Positions 44,625 to 52,556 of a stretch of 64,000 bases of DNA are shown here, piece after piece. Within the stretch, counting starts at the first letter, position 1. Each line of letters starts with the position of its first letter. Both the position numbers and the translations under genes were made by a program. Location of the stretch: NCBI RefSeq assembly GCF_036250735.1, contig NZ_CP109430.1:1736001-1800000 (forward strand), read 5' to 3'. The stretch is from Streptosporangium sp. NBC_01495. Its GTDB lineage: Bacteria; Actinomycetota; Actinomycetes; Streptosporangiales; Streptosporangiaceae. The notes under the pieces were generated by a model, which saw only the letters and a list, made by a program, of their open reading frames with translations, was not told the origin of the DNA and ran no database searches.

Positions 44625-45130
44625 CGTCGCTCCTGTGGGCGAAGAAGGTGTTGGTGGTGGGGCCCGAACCACACCGCGAACTCCCGGGCGGCGCCGGGGG
44701 CGTCGTCGCTGGTGTGGACCAGGTTGTCGATGAACCTCCCTTCAGCGGCGGCCTTGGCGGTGGAGTCGGTGCCGTGGTGGCCGCGGATCGTGTTCGGGTC
44801 GGCCTGCGCGGGGTCGTAGTGGCCGAGCAAGGTGCGTACTCGCTGAGCGGTGTCGTCGCTGTCACCGTGGCCGAGGGCTACCGTCACGGTGGCGCCGACG
44901 TAGTTACGGCGCAGCTCGGCGCCGACGTCGAACGGGAACCGGCCGCCGATTTCGACCATGTCGGCGTAGTGGGTGAGGATCTGCTGCTCGGTGACCTTGA
45001 CCTGGAGGGTGGCGGCGATCTCCACCTCGCGGCCGATCCACGTCAGGATCGGCTCGACGAGGCCGCGGCGGGTCGCGTCGGGCTTGCACAGGATCACGGT
45101 CCATCGGCCCCATCCGCCCGGCGGCGTCAC
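44621..45130 (-). CDS. Nucleoside diphosphate kinase homologue
   Basis: 169 aa from GTG 45130, which overlaps the TS stop (GTGA). NDK features: VILCKPDATRRGLV near the start (Lys16), a GATDPAEA-like region LGHYDPAQADPNTIRG, and DNLVHTSDD with the expected catalytic His139. It is longer than a housekeeping Ndk and has an insertion of about 15 residues (GGRFPFDVGAELRRNYVG). Dedicated phosphorylation of a special nucleotide to the triphosphate is plausible. Confidence 0.85.
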   Translation of the reverse strand: MTPPGGWGRWTVILCKPDATRRGLVEPILTWIGREVEIAATLQVKVTEQQILTHYADMVEIGGRFPFDVGAELRRNYVGATVTVALGHGDSDDTAQRVRTLLGHYDPAQADPNTIRGHHGTDSTAKAAAEGRFIDNLVHTSDDAPGAAREFAVWFGPHHQHLLRPQERR

Positions 45131-46140
45131 GGTGTGCTCGCCGTGGTGCGGTTGCGCCACCGGCGGGTGACCAGCCACCGGTAGCCCGGATCCAGGGCGT
45201 CGAGGAGGTCGGGGGCGACGGGCTGGTCGGTGTGCTTGATCTGCCGGTGAGCCTCGAAAATCAGCAGGATCTGCTGCCAGTAGGGCGGCAGTCCTGTCTT
45301 CTCGATGCTGCCCGGGGTGTGTTGGACGGTGTTAGTCCGCAGCGCCTCCTCCTGCTCCAGCACCACACGCACCTCACCCCAGGAGGAGGCGGCGGGCATC
45401 GTCGGAGGGGCGAACCTCGGCCGCTGGTAGCTGTCCTGCTGAACCTCGACCAAGAGGCGCCGCACCGTCTTGTAGTCGGGTTCGTTGACGTGCATCGACC
45501 CGACGTGATGGGTGTAGTGGCCGACCTGCACACTCAGGAGGGCGGCGGCGAACTCCTGTAGGAAGGTGAAGGCGAAGACGTCGGACACCATCCCCATGTA
45601 GGCGTCGTTACCGCGCATGTACGACGTCAGGTGCAGCCGGTTTTCGCGCAGCAGGAACTGGGCGGCGACCGTACACGACACGTCCGGATTCGCTTCGATC
45701 TCAAGTTCGGCAGGGCGGAAGAATCCCAGCACGGCCCGTTTGCTGTCAGGGTCGCTGCGCAGCAAGTCCAGGATCCGGTCCCACTGGGTGTGGCCGTCTT
45801 GACCTCGGGCGAACAAGGCGCGGCCGTAGGCGGTGCCGGTCAGGGTGTGGCCGTCCGCGCTGTAATTCGCCATGCCGGGCGCGTAGTAGCCGATCATGTC
45901 GAGGTCACATCGGCCGGACAGATACCACAGGGCTTCGGCGAGGTTGTAGGCGATGTTCACCGGGCGGCGGGTGAGGAAAGGCAACCGGTCCCGAGGGTCG
46001 GTGATCCGGTAGGACACGTTCAGGAGTTCGGCGGAGGTGTTACCCCGGGTGGCGATGGTGTGATCCGGACGGTTGGTAGTCGCGTCCAGCACAGCGATGT
46101 ACGCCTCGTGGAAGGTGGGGAAGGTCGCGATGCCGAGCAT
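45127..46140 (-). CDS. Thymidylate synthase homologue, dCMP-hydroxymethylase-like active site
   Basis: 337 aa from ATG 46140 (AGAGAGG about 8 nt upstream; ATG 46146 and GTG 46149 are alternatives). Against E. coli ThyA the catalytic Cys146 aligns with Cys156 (NPDVSCTVAAQF), Arg166 with Arg176 and Asp169 with Asp179 (YMRGNDAYMG), and His207 with His217. The dUMP-specificity Asn177 aligns with Asp187 (GMVSDVFAF), the substitution that marks dCMP/CMP hydroxymethylases such as T4 gp42. It is therefore probably a cytidine-nucleotide C5 methylase or hydroxymethylase using methylene-tetrahydrofolate. Its stop overlaps the NDK start. Confidence 0.8.
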   Translation of the reverse strand: MLGIATFPTFHEAYIAVLDATTNRPDHTIATRGNTSAELLNVSYRITDPRDRLPFLTRRPVNIAYNLAEALWYLSGRCDLDMIGYYAPGMANYSADGHTLTGTAYGRALFARGQDGHTQWDRILDLLRSDPDSKRAVLGFFRPAELEIEANPDVSCTVAAQFLLRENRLHLTSYMRGNDAYMGMVSDVFAFTFLQEFAAALLSVQVGHYTHHVGSMHVNEPDYKTVRRLLVEVQQDSYQRPRFAPPTMPAASSWGEVRVVLEQEEALRTNTVQHTPGSIEKTGLPPYWQQILLIFEAHRQIKHTDQPVAPDLLDALDPGYRWLVTRRWRNRTTASTP

Positions 46141-46225
46141 GGGCATCACCTCTCTGGGGGCGTTCCGAGCATGGTCAAGACAGGGCTTCCCTTCGCAGAG
46201 CGTCGGTGGTGCTGCGGTAGGCCGG

Positions 46226-46701
46226 TCAGTCCCGGGCCACTGGTTGAAGGTCGTGAACCTGGACGATCAGCTGAGTGGCCAGCGCGTAGGGGATCAGCGC
46301 ATCGTTGCCCAGGCTGATTTCAACGTTGCGCTCGCCCGTGGGGATAGCTCGCCGGCCTGGACCAGGCTTGAACATGTCGGCCAGCACGGCGGCAGGCTCA
46401 ACGCGGGCGACGGTGCAGACAGTCGAGGAAATATGCAGTTGGGGGCAGGTGTCGAGTGCTTCCGGGATGCAGGCCCAGCAGGTCGGCGGAGCGCTGGTGA
46501 GACCCCCGTGAGGGGCCTCGGGGACCTCACGGACGGCCAGATCGACCATCTCACCCGCAGCGCCAGACACCCCAGCTCAAGGTCTCGGAACGTCGATCCG
46601 GTCACGTCAGCAGGGTTTTTCTCGGGGCTGCCCTTGCGCCGCGTCCCGAAAGTGCCGTCGGGGTTCTCCGTCACGTCGAACTCCGGTATCTCCGATGTCA
46701 C
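46226..46701 (-). pseudogene. Unknown operon gene with apparent frameshift
   Basis: From ATG 46701 (ATGA overlap with the preceding gene) the first part reads SEIPEFDVTENPDGTF and DLELGCLALRV. Plausible coding then continues in another frame with MVDLAVREVPEAPHGG, TCWACIPEALDTC and ALIPYALATQLIVQVHDL to the stop at 46226. The original frame continues to 46294 but with implausible composition. Either one base is lost or gained near 46550, or a GTG at 46570 starts a separate 114-aa protein. No family is recognised. Confidence 0.5.
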
Positions 46702-47105
46702 GCCGCCTCTTTCGGCAGCGCCGTGAGGATCAGGTCCACCACCGCCTGAGGCTCGCTACCATTCACCAGCTGGGCCGTGACCCCCAACGCAGGCAGGGAA
46801 ACCATGTAGCAGTCGGAGCGTGGCCCCATGGTCACGGTTGCCACCTCCCAACCCTCACGGTTGTGCGCGACAAGCTCGGGAGCGCGCCGCGTTCGCTGTC
46901 CCAGCGGCCACGGCGTGCCGTCCTGACCCAGCTTCAGGGCGATCGTGTGGACGGCGTAGGCGTGGACTTCCTGCGGTTTCAGCAGTTGCTGCACGACGGC
47001 CAACGCCCTGTCATGTCTCTCCGCCGTTGCGTCGCTACATTCTTTGGGCTCCGTTTCCGGTGTATGTGCGGCAGACCCAGGAGAGCATTCAATTGTATTA
47101 GCCAT
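46698..47105 (-). CDS. Hypothetical operon protein
   Basis: 135 aa from ATG 47105. Unrecognised. It has an acidic, Thr/Glu-rich N-terminus, then AHNREGWEVATVTMGPRSDC and ALGVTAQLVNGSEPQAVVDLI, suggesting a small alpha/beta fold. Its start overlaps the end of the preceding gene by 8 nt and its stop overlaps the following start (ATGA), so it belongs to the operon. Confidence 0.7.
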   Translation of the reverse strand: MANTIECSPGSAAHTPETEPKECSDATAERHDRALAVVQQLLKPQEVHAYAVHTIALKLGQDGTPWPLGQRTRRAPELVAHNREGWEVATVTMGPRSDCYMVSLPALGVTAQLVNGSEPQAVVDLILTALPKEAA

Positions 47106-47322
47106 GGTGAGCCTCCAGCAATTTCCGTAACCCTTCAGGGTCGGAATGACGGAGCACTTTTTCCTCATTTGTGGCATTGGTGTGCCGGGCACACCAATCG
47201 CCGTGGCCGCCTTCTGTCGTGAAGTCTCGCCAAATGAGATATTCGGGGAATTCAGCCTGCAGAATCTCCGCTGCGCTGGGCCCGAATATTAAGGTGGTCC
47301 GTTCGTCATCCACGAAGCCCAA
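47098..47322 (-). CDS. Hypothetical operon protein, 74 aa
   Basis: Small acidic protein: MGFVDDERTTLIFGPSAAE, EYLIWRDFTTEGGHGDWC, RHSDPEGLRKLLEAHHG. No known family. It overlaps the next gene start and is the first small gene after the XRE-TPR regulator, 86 nt downstream of it. Confidence 0.65.
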   Translation of the reverse strand: MGFVDDERTTLIFGPSAAEILQAEFPEYLIWRDFTTEGGHGDWCARHTNATNEEKVLRHSDPEGLRKLLEAHHG

Positions 47323-47408
47323 AGTACGGATGGAGGCCAGCTCGGTACAGCCACGGAGCGCCGTAGTTCGTCGGCACTCCGCAATGAAGTACTACGTAGC
47401 GTGGTACC

Positions 47409-48644
47409 TCAGCCGGTCATGCTGAAGAAGTTAACAAGGGCCTTCTGGTCGGCGTTCAACTTCCTTTTCACCGTGCTGACGAGTTCTCTAGTCGCATCCC
47501 GCCCGAGCTGCTGATAGCGCAGCCACTCCGGCGCCTCTTTTCTCAGCTTGGTCATGATCTCGGTTGCGCGAGACACGTCGCCGATCCGGGCGTTCGCGCG
47601 GGCCGCGTCCAGCAGTGCCCGGTTCCACGTGCTGGAGTCCGTCTTGCCGACTCCTTTCGGCAGGGCCTCATGCAAGGCGACTGCCTTGCGGTGCTCGCCC
47701 TCGATCATCGCGTTTTCCGTCTTGATGAGAGCCGCTGTCAGCGGGCCGAAGGACCGGCCGGCGCTTCGCTTGTGTTCGCGCCCCATCCGGGCTCCGGCCA
47801 TGCCCGCCAAGCTGGCGTACTCCTCTGCCTCGACCGGTTGGTTGTTACGCACAGCGGCAGCGGAGGCCCGTGCCAAGAGCCATCCCCATGCTTCCAGTTC
47901 TTCCGGGGTGGCTCGGCGCATACCGGGTTCGATCATGTCGGCCGCGTGCAGGCACAGGTCCATGACCTCACGGAAACGTCCTTGCCGCATCATCGCCCAC
48001 GCTTGAACGCTGATGGCGGCCCCGGCGAGCTGCATGTCACCAATGGCCAGGGCGTCGCGCTGAGCGCTCTGGATGGCGATCAGGGCCAGATCGTGGGCAC
48101 GTACCTGGATGAGATAGCGCGCCGCGAGATTGGAGGCGTCGGAACGGAGCCGCAGTGCGGCCGGCTGGGTGGGGTCTCCGTCCAGTCGGGTGACGTGGTG
48201 CTGTGCGGAGAGAATGAGCGACGGCAGAAGCGTGGCCAATTCGTCGTATCGATTGCTGTGGTAGATGGCCCCAAGTGCGGATACAGCGGTTTCGAGCCGG
48301 GGCAGAGAGATTTCGTCGGAGTCCGCACTTCCGTACATCGGCTGACCGGCCAGATCCATCGCCGGGACGATCGCGGCGCGGATGGGTGCCAGAACCATTT
48401 CATTGGGTCCGTCGAGCATCGGCTCGGGGGGGCCAGGTTGCGCGAATGCCACGGTAACTACGCCCAAGGCGACCGCGATGGAGTGATAGGTCTCCATGCG
48501 GGCGGTGCCGCCCTGTTCGATTTTCCGAATCACTGCGAGGCTGAGGCCGCTGGCGTGGGCCAGGTCCTCTTGGGTGAATTCGCGGCTCATCCGAAGAGTG
48601 CGAATCTTATGGCCCAGATCAGCGTTCATGGTAGCGTCGGGCAT
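47409..48644 (-). CDS. XRE regulator with TPR-like region
   Basis: 411 aa from ATG 48644 with CAGGAGG about 9 nt upstream. The N-terminal HTH is KIRTLRMSREFTQEDLAHAS followed by GLSLAVIRKIEQGG. The rest is helical, with TPR-like repeats (AISVQAWAMMRQGRFREVM, AEEYASLAGMAGARMG, ARANARIGDVSRATEIMTKL), as in Streptomyces signal-responsive XRE-TPR proteins. It heads the minus-strand operon and presumably controls it in response to a small ligand or peptide. Confidence 0.83.
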   Translation of the reverse strand: MPDATMNADLGHKIRTLRMSREFTQEDLAHASGLSLAVIRKIEQGGTARMETYHSIAVALGVVTVAFAQPGPPEPMLDGPNEMVLAPIRAAIVPAMDLAGQPMYGSADSDEISLPRLETAVSALGAIYHSNRYDELATLLPSLILSAQHHVTRLDGDPTQPAALRLRSDASNLAARYLIQVRAHDLALIAIQSAQRDALAIGDMQLAGAAISVQAWAMMRQGRFREVMDLCLHAADMIEPGMRRATPEELEAWGWLLARASAAAVRNNQPVEAEEYASLAGMAGARMGREHKRSAGRSFGPLTAALIKTENAMIEGEHRKAVALHEALPKGVGKTDSSTWNRALLDAARANARIGDVSRATEIMTKLRKEAPEWLRYQQLGRDATRELVSTVKRKLNADQKALVNFFSMTG

Positions 48645-48784
48645 GGCCCTGTACCTCCTGAAGACTAGACATCCTCAGGGTAGACGTACAGGGCCTATTT
48701 TTGTCCAGGATTAGCCGCAAGTTATGCAGGGAAACAGCAGCGTGCGGCGGCGGCTCAGCCGAGAGATAACGAATCGGGTCAAAT

Positions 48785-49357
48785 CGGATTCGATAAACGG
48801 ACGGCCATAAAGCAGAGCAGGCGCATATCGCCCGCGAGCAGCTATGCGACCAGGCGCGGCTCGACAAGCAGCAGCGCCACGACGACGCCAAGGCTGAGTG
48901 TGAGCGCGCCAAGGAACTACGCTCCGAGCAGCGGAAGTGGCGGGCCGGTTCCGCGACGAGCAGGGTGGAAGCTCATCGGTGCCCGGTAGGCCGCGTGGGC
49001 GCAAGTCCTCGGTTGCCTGGCGGTTGTGTCCGTCACCAACCTGGACGTCAACCTCATCGCTGTCGGCAGGCAGTACATGGTTTTCATCGCGCTCGGGGTA
49101 CCGGCGTGGGCTGCGGCCACCGGCGCCGCGATCGTCGAGTCCGTCGCCGTCGCCGTCCACGTCTCCTGGCACGCGCACGTCGCGCTGCGGGAGGGGATGC
49201 GGCCTGGGGCTCGCGCATGAGGCCGCCGCGCTGATCCGGCGGGCCTCCCAGGATGGATACGCGGCACGCGAGGTGTGGCCCATAAGGGGCGCGCCGCGCT
49301 GCTCACCGACGAGCAAGTACGTGACCTCGCCGAAATGCTGGACGCCTGCGCTCTAGG
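48785..49357 (+). pseudogene. Decayed plasmid-transfer-type membrane gene
   Basis: A Glu/Lys/Arg/Gln-rich stretch (EQAHIAREQLCDQARLDKQQ, then RHDDAKAECERAK) is followed in another frame by hydrophobic DVNLIAVGRQYMVFIALGVP and AAIVESVAVAVHVSWHAHVA, then in further frames HEAAALIRRASQDG and LLTDEQVRDLAEMLDA ending at TAG 49355-49357. The order (charged region, helices, tail) resembles Spd/DUF2637-type proteins of actinomycete plasmids and AICEs. Frame breaks make it non-functional. It ends directly at the border of repeat A copy 2. Confidence 0.5.
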
Positions 49358-49728
49358 GTGGCAGACAGTTCCAGCTCAAGCCGTACGAGGTCAGGTGGAG
49401 CGAGCGCGCCGGAGCCTAGGCGGCGCCCCCTAGTCGAACTCGCCGTCCTTGACACCTCTGATGAAGCTGTTCCACTGATCCGGGGTGAATCTCAGGACGG
49501 GGCCGCTGGGGTTCTTGGAGTCCCGTACGGCCTGCCCTCCGCCGGGTAGTGCCGCGACCTCGACGCAGTTCTGTCCCTCTGCCGAGCTGAGGGAGGCTTT
49601 ACACCAGGTGAGATCGGGCTGGGTATGCTCCATGACTTTCTCCCTCATTTAAGGTTTTTGGCCAGATTTTCAATGTACGTCACTGATGCGTCCGCGCTCA
49701 GCGCGGATGCGCGGAGGTGGCCGTAGCT
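49358..49728. repeat. Repeat A, copy 2
   Basis: Counterpart of 41701-42058, beginning with a detached copy of the last 60 bp of the GH39-like gene (ending with a TAG) without the rest of that gene. This orphan tail marks a duplication or integration junction. Confidence 0.93.
49430..49648 (-). CDS. DUF397 protein, intact copy
   Basis: 72 aa from ATG 49648, overlapping the XRE stop (ATGA); an internal ATG at 49633 gives 67 aa. DUF397 features: DLTWCKASLSSAEGQNCVEV, AVRDSKNP and FTPDQWNSFIRGVKDGEFD. DUF397 proteins pair with XRE/DUF5753 regulators (WhiJ-type) in actinomycetes, where they act in developmental or antibiotic control. Confidence 0.88.
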   Translation of the reverse strand: MREKVMEHTQPDLTWCKASLSSAEGQNCVEVAALPGGGQAVRDSKNPSGPVLRFTPDQWNSFIRGVKDGEFD

Positions 49729-50496
49729 TTTCCGATAGTGGGCCACATCCTCCGGCTTCTCCAGAAAGAGATCACCGGCTGCGCCGACCTCCACATAGAC
49801 GATGCTCGGATCCTCAGAGGTCTGGTAGTCGAGGATCGTGAACCCGCCTGTCATGGAGGTGTGCGCACCGACCGCGTCCGGGAGTATCTGGATGCCGACG
49901 TTCCCGCGTTCGGCTACCCGGCAAAGATTGTGGAGTTGGTCGCGCATGACGGCGATACCGCCGACCTGCTTGCGGAGTGCGGCCTCGTCGATCACTGCCC
50001 AGAAGGTTGGTGGGTCCTCGCGGTCCAGGATTCGTTGGCGAGCCAGGCGTGCCTCGGTCAGACGTTCGTTGTCGCCGGTTCCCATCACCTGGCCGCCTTT
50101 GAAAACCGCCATGGCGTAGTCGGCGGTTTGAATCAGGCCGGGAATCAGTGTCGCCTCGAAGGTCTGGATCTCCGTGGCCTCCCATTCCAGGCCGACGAGT
50201 GCCCCACCCAGGATGTCCTTGAACTCCTCCTCCCACCATCCACGTCGACGGCTCTCTCGTGCCAAGGTGATGATGGCCTGCCGTCTGGCTTCGTCCGTCA
50301 CGCCGTAGACATCGAGCAGGTCCATGACGTCGTTGATGGTCGGGCGTCGCCACTCGTCCCGTTCGATCCGGGTCACTTTGCTGGGTTGCCACCCAAGCCG
50401 TCGTGCGGCCTCCTTGGAGTCGAGGCCGGCGGATTCGCGGAACTGACGCAAGGCATTGGAAAGACGCCTTCGCCTAACTGTTGGGCTGTATGCCAC
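49645..50496 (-). CDS. WhiJ-type XRE regulator with DUF5753
   Basis: 283 aa. HTH: LRQFRESAGLDSKEAARRLG then WQPSKVTRIERDE. DUF5753: FEATLIPGLIQTADYAMAVF, RQRILDREDPPTFWAVIDEA, and DYQTSEDPSIVYVE near the end. It is followed by its DUF397 partner and, beyond an IS insertion, an ATPase, as in WhiJ/AbaA-type modules. Only its C-terminus survives in copy 1 at 41972. Confidence 0.9.
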   Translation of the reverse strand: MAYSPTVRRRRLSNALRQFRESAGLDSKEAARRLGWQPSKVTRIERDEWRRPTINDVMDLLDVYGVTDEARRQAIITLARESRRRGWWEEEFKDILGGALVGLEWEATEIQTFEATLIPGLIQTADYAMAVFKGGQVMGTGDNERLTEARLARQRILDREDPPTFWAVIDEAALRKQVGGIAVMRDQLHNLCRVAERGNVGIQILPDAVGAHTSMTGGFTILDYQTSEDPSIVYVEVGAAGDLFLEKPEDVAHYRKSYGHLRASALSADASVTYIENLAKNLK

Positions 50497-50805
50497 GTTT
50501 CATCTTCTCCTCTGCTTTTTATGGCAATTGGTACATAGTGCTTACTGGGCATTGTTGATTTTAGGTATTGCCGTTCCGAGGTATTCGGGGCCATCATGAG
50601 GCTAGCCTTTCCAGTAACGGAGAGTGGGTGTTATGGCACTGAAGGTTGACGTGATGGGCCGCTTGAGGAGTTTTGGGCCGATTTATCTGGTAGGTGAGCG
50701 GCCAGAAAAAAGCGTCAAATCTTAGCTTTCGCCGCATATATCGCTAATTGACATGCTTACCCTCGCCTGAAAATTAGTCGGCAAGTAGCAGTGACGACAC
50801 GAGCG
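50497..50805. other. AT-richer intergenic region with a 30-aa ORF
   Basis: The region is less GC-rich than its surroundings. A plus-strand ORF (50633-50725, ATG to TAG) would give MALKVDVMGRLRSFGPIYLV plus 10 residues; the MALK start and length recall truncated plasmid excision-activator-type proteins, but the match is weak. The rest is probably the divergent promoter region of the XRE gene. Nothing else is seen. Confidence 0.4.
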
Positions 50806-51234
50806 TTAGCGTCCTCGGGCATGGTGACGCAACCACCAGCCCGAGGACTGGATCAGGAACTCGGAGCCCTCTGACCCATGAAGAACCCTAGCTTCATCCC
50901 CCCATCCCCTGTAAGTGACGACAAGAACACCCGGGAGGCGTACTGGGATCTGCCCGCCGTGGCAATCCCCTCGAACCGTAGAGACTTCTGTTGTGGTGAT
51001 CTTCGCTTTTAGGATCTTGCTGGTGCGCTGCGCGTCCTCGCTGGGGCAGGCCCTGGCCTGCCCGTACTCCTGCCGCCAGGGGCCGTAGAGGTCTCCGGGG
51101 TCAAGGGCGGCCGAAGGCCGTCGCGCAGCGATCGCGTCAGCGACCCTTGAGGCCGGAGCAGGCGGCCCCGGACACTGCGCGGCGCATCCCCCGGCCCGCA
51201 CGAGGTGTTCGATCAGGAGAACGCGGCGGCTCAT
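50806..51234 (-). CDS. Hypothetical protein beside the IS element
   Basis: 142 aa. The ATG overlaps the IS transposase stop (ATGA). The N-terminal SRRVLLIEHLVRAGGCAAQC is followed by DLYGPWRQEYGQARACPSED and GVLVVTYRGWGDEARVLHGS, with a Trp/Arg-rich end (SSGWWLRHHARGR). No family is recognised. The coding quality is good, but the start region may be altered by the insertion. Confidence 0.5.
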   Translation of the reverse strand: MSRRVLLIEHLVRAGGCAAQCPGPPAPASRVADAIAARRPSAALDPGDLYGPWRQEYGQARACPSEDAQRTSKILKAKITTTEVSTVRGDCHGGQIPVRLPGVLVVTYRGWGDEARVLHGSEGSEFLIQSSGWWLRHHARGR

Positions 51235-52202
51235 GCCGCCTCCTTCCGTTCGTGCCGCGCAGCGGCCTTGCGTTTCCTCTTGTCCTCCTTGCGCTGCCGT
51301 GCCGCGGCCCGCAACCGCTGCTGAACCGACGGATCCAACCGCTCGAACTCCACCGGCGAAAACATCGCGTTCGTCGAATGCAGCCGCATCGTGTTGAAGT
51401 CGTCGATCCAGGCGGCGATCGCACGACGGGCCTGATCATGGGTGGCGAACGGCTCACGGCGCAACAACTCGAACTCCAAACTGGAGAAGAACGACTCGGC
51501 CGCGGTATTGTCCAGCGCCGAGCCGACCCGCCCCATCGACTGCACGATGCCCATCCGCTCACAGGCCCGCCGGAAGTCGGCCGCGGTGTACTCCGACCCT
51601 TGATCACTGTGAAACCTCACACCCGCGACGCCACCGCCCCGCAGGGCGACCGCCATCTGCAGCGACGCGGTGGCCAGCGCGGCTCCCTTGTGCGCGCTCA
51701 TCGCGAACCCGAGCACTCGGCGGGAGAACAAGTCCTCGGTGGCCGCCAGATACAGCGCTCCTTCAGCGGTGGGGATCTCGGTGCCGTCCCCGCACCAGGT
51801 CACGTCCGGCCCGGGTGCGGTGAAGTCCCGCCGCAGATGGTCCTCGGCCCGCCACCGGCCCCGGCCCGGCCGGGTGGTGTTCTTGCGCTTGGTCTTGGGC
51901 CGGGCCGCCAAAGCGCGCTCAGCCATGACCTTCGCCACCGTGTTCTTACTCACTCGCCAACCGGCCCGACGCAGCCGGGCGGTGATCCGCGGTGATCCCT
52001 CAGTGCCTTTGCGCTGATGAAACGCCGAGACGACGGCCTCGATCAGACCAGCCCGACGGCGTTCGCGCTCGCCAGGACCCTCGCGCCCCCGCCGCGACCA
52101 CTTATAAAACCAGGACTGCGACACCCCCAGCGCCCGGCACGCAACCGCGTGCGCAACACCGTGCTCGGCCCTCTGAGCGGCGATGAAGCCGGCCATGCTC
52201 AC
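51231..52202 (-). CDS. IS3-family transposase orfB
   Basis: 323 aa with an rve/DDE integrase core: DVTWCGDGTEI (first Asp), VRFHSDQGSEYTAADF (second Asp), and LDNTAAESFFSSLEFE (Glu). The N-terminal HTH_21-like region is GVSQSWFYKWSRRG. GTG 52202 overlaps the orfA stop. Complete open frame, so it may be active. Confidence 0.92.
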   Translation of the reverse strand: MSMAGFIAAQRAEHGVAHAVACRALGVSQSWFYKWSRRGREGPGERERRRAGLIEAVVSAFHQRKGTEGSPRITARLRRAGWRVSKNTVAKVMAERALAARPKTKRKNTTRPGRGRWRAEDHLRRDFTAPGPDVTWCGDGTEIPTAEGALYLAATEDLFSRRVLGFAMSAHKGAALATASLQMAVALRGGGVAGVRFHSDQGSEYTAADFRRACERMGIVQSMGRVGSALDNTAAESFFSSLEFELLRREPFATHDQARRAIAAWIDDFNTMRLHSTNAMFSPVEFERLDPSVQQRLRAAARQRKEDKRKRKAAARHERKEAA

Positions 52203-52495
52203 CGGCCCATCGCGTCCTTGACCCAGAGGGCCACCGAGCGCTTGAGCACATCACGCTCCATCGCCAGCTCGGCGACCTCCCGACGCAGCCGGACCAACTC
52301 GGCCCGCTCGTCCTCGCCCAGGCCGCCGTTTCCGGCTCGCCGCCGCTGCCGGGCCATGTTCACCCAGTTGGCCAGAGTGCCCGCATTGACCCCCAGATCC
52401 TGGGCCACCCGCACGATCGGCCTACCGGTCTCCTCAACGATCCGGACCGCACCGTCTTTGAAGTCCTGATCGAACCTCCGTCGTGTCTCAGACAT
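52199..52495 (-). CDS. IS3-family transposase orfA
   Basis: 98 aa: helix-turn-helix RRRFDQDFKDGAVRIVEETG and IVRVAQDLGVNAGTLANWV, then a leucine-zipper-like ELVRLRREVAELAMERDVLK. It binds the IS ends. It ends with a 4-nt overlap with orfB. Confidence 0.92.
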   Translation of the reverse strand: MSETRRRFDQDFKDGAVRIVEETGRPIVRVAQDLGVNAGTLANWVNMARQRRRAGNGGLGEDERAELVRLRREVAELAMERDVLKRSVALWVKDAMGR

Positions 52496-52556
52496 CGCCG
52501 TTCCCCCTTTAAGGCGATGTCTCTACGTTACGAGGGAAAGCCCAGCCGATCCCGCA

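Larger units (their letters stand above)
51231..52540 (-). mobile_element. IS3-family insertion sequence
   Basis: It carries overlapping orfA and orfB of an IS3-type transposase. Terminal inverted repeats could not be identified, so the ends are approximate. It separates the XRE/DUF397 pair from the ATPase gene of the same WhiJ-type module and abuts the ATPase N-terminus. Confidence 0.85.

Noticed and set aside
50633..50725. 30-aa ORF as a plasmid excision activator
   Set aside because: Only the first residues resemble that family and the length is far too short; kept as a note in the intergenic entry.
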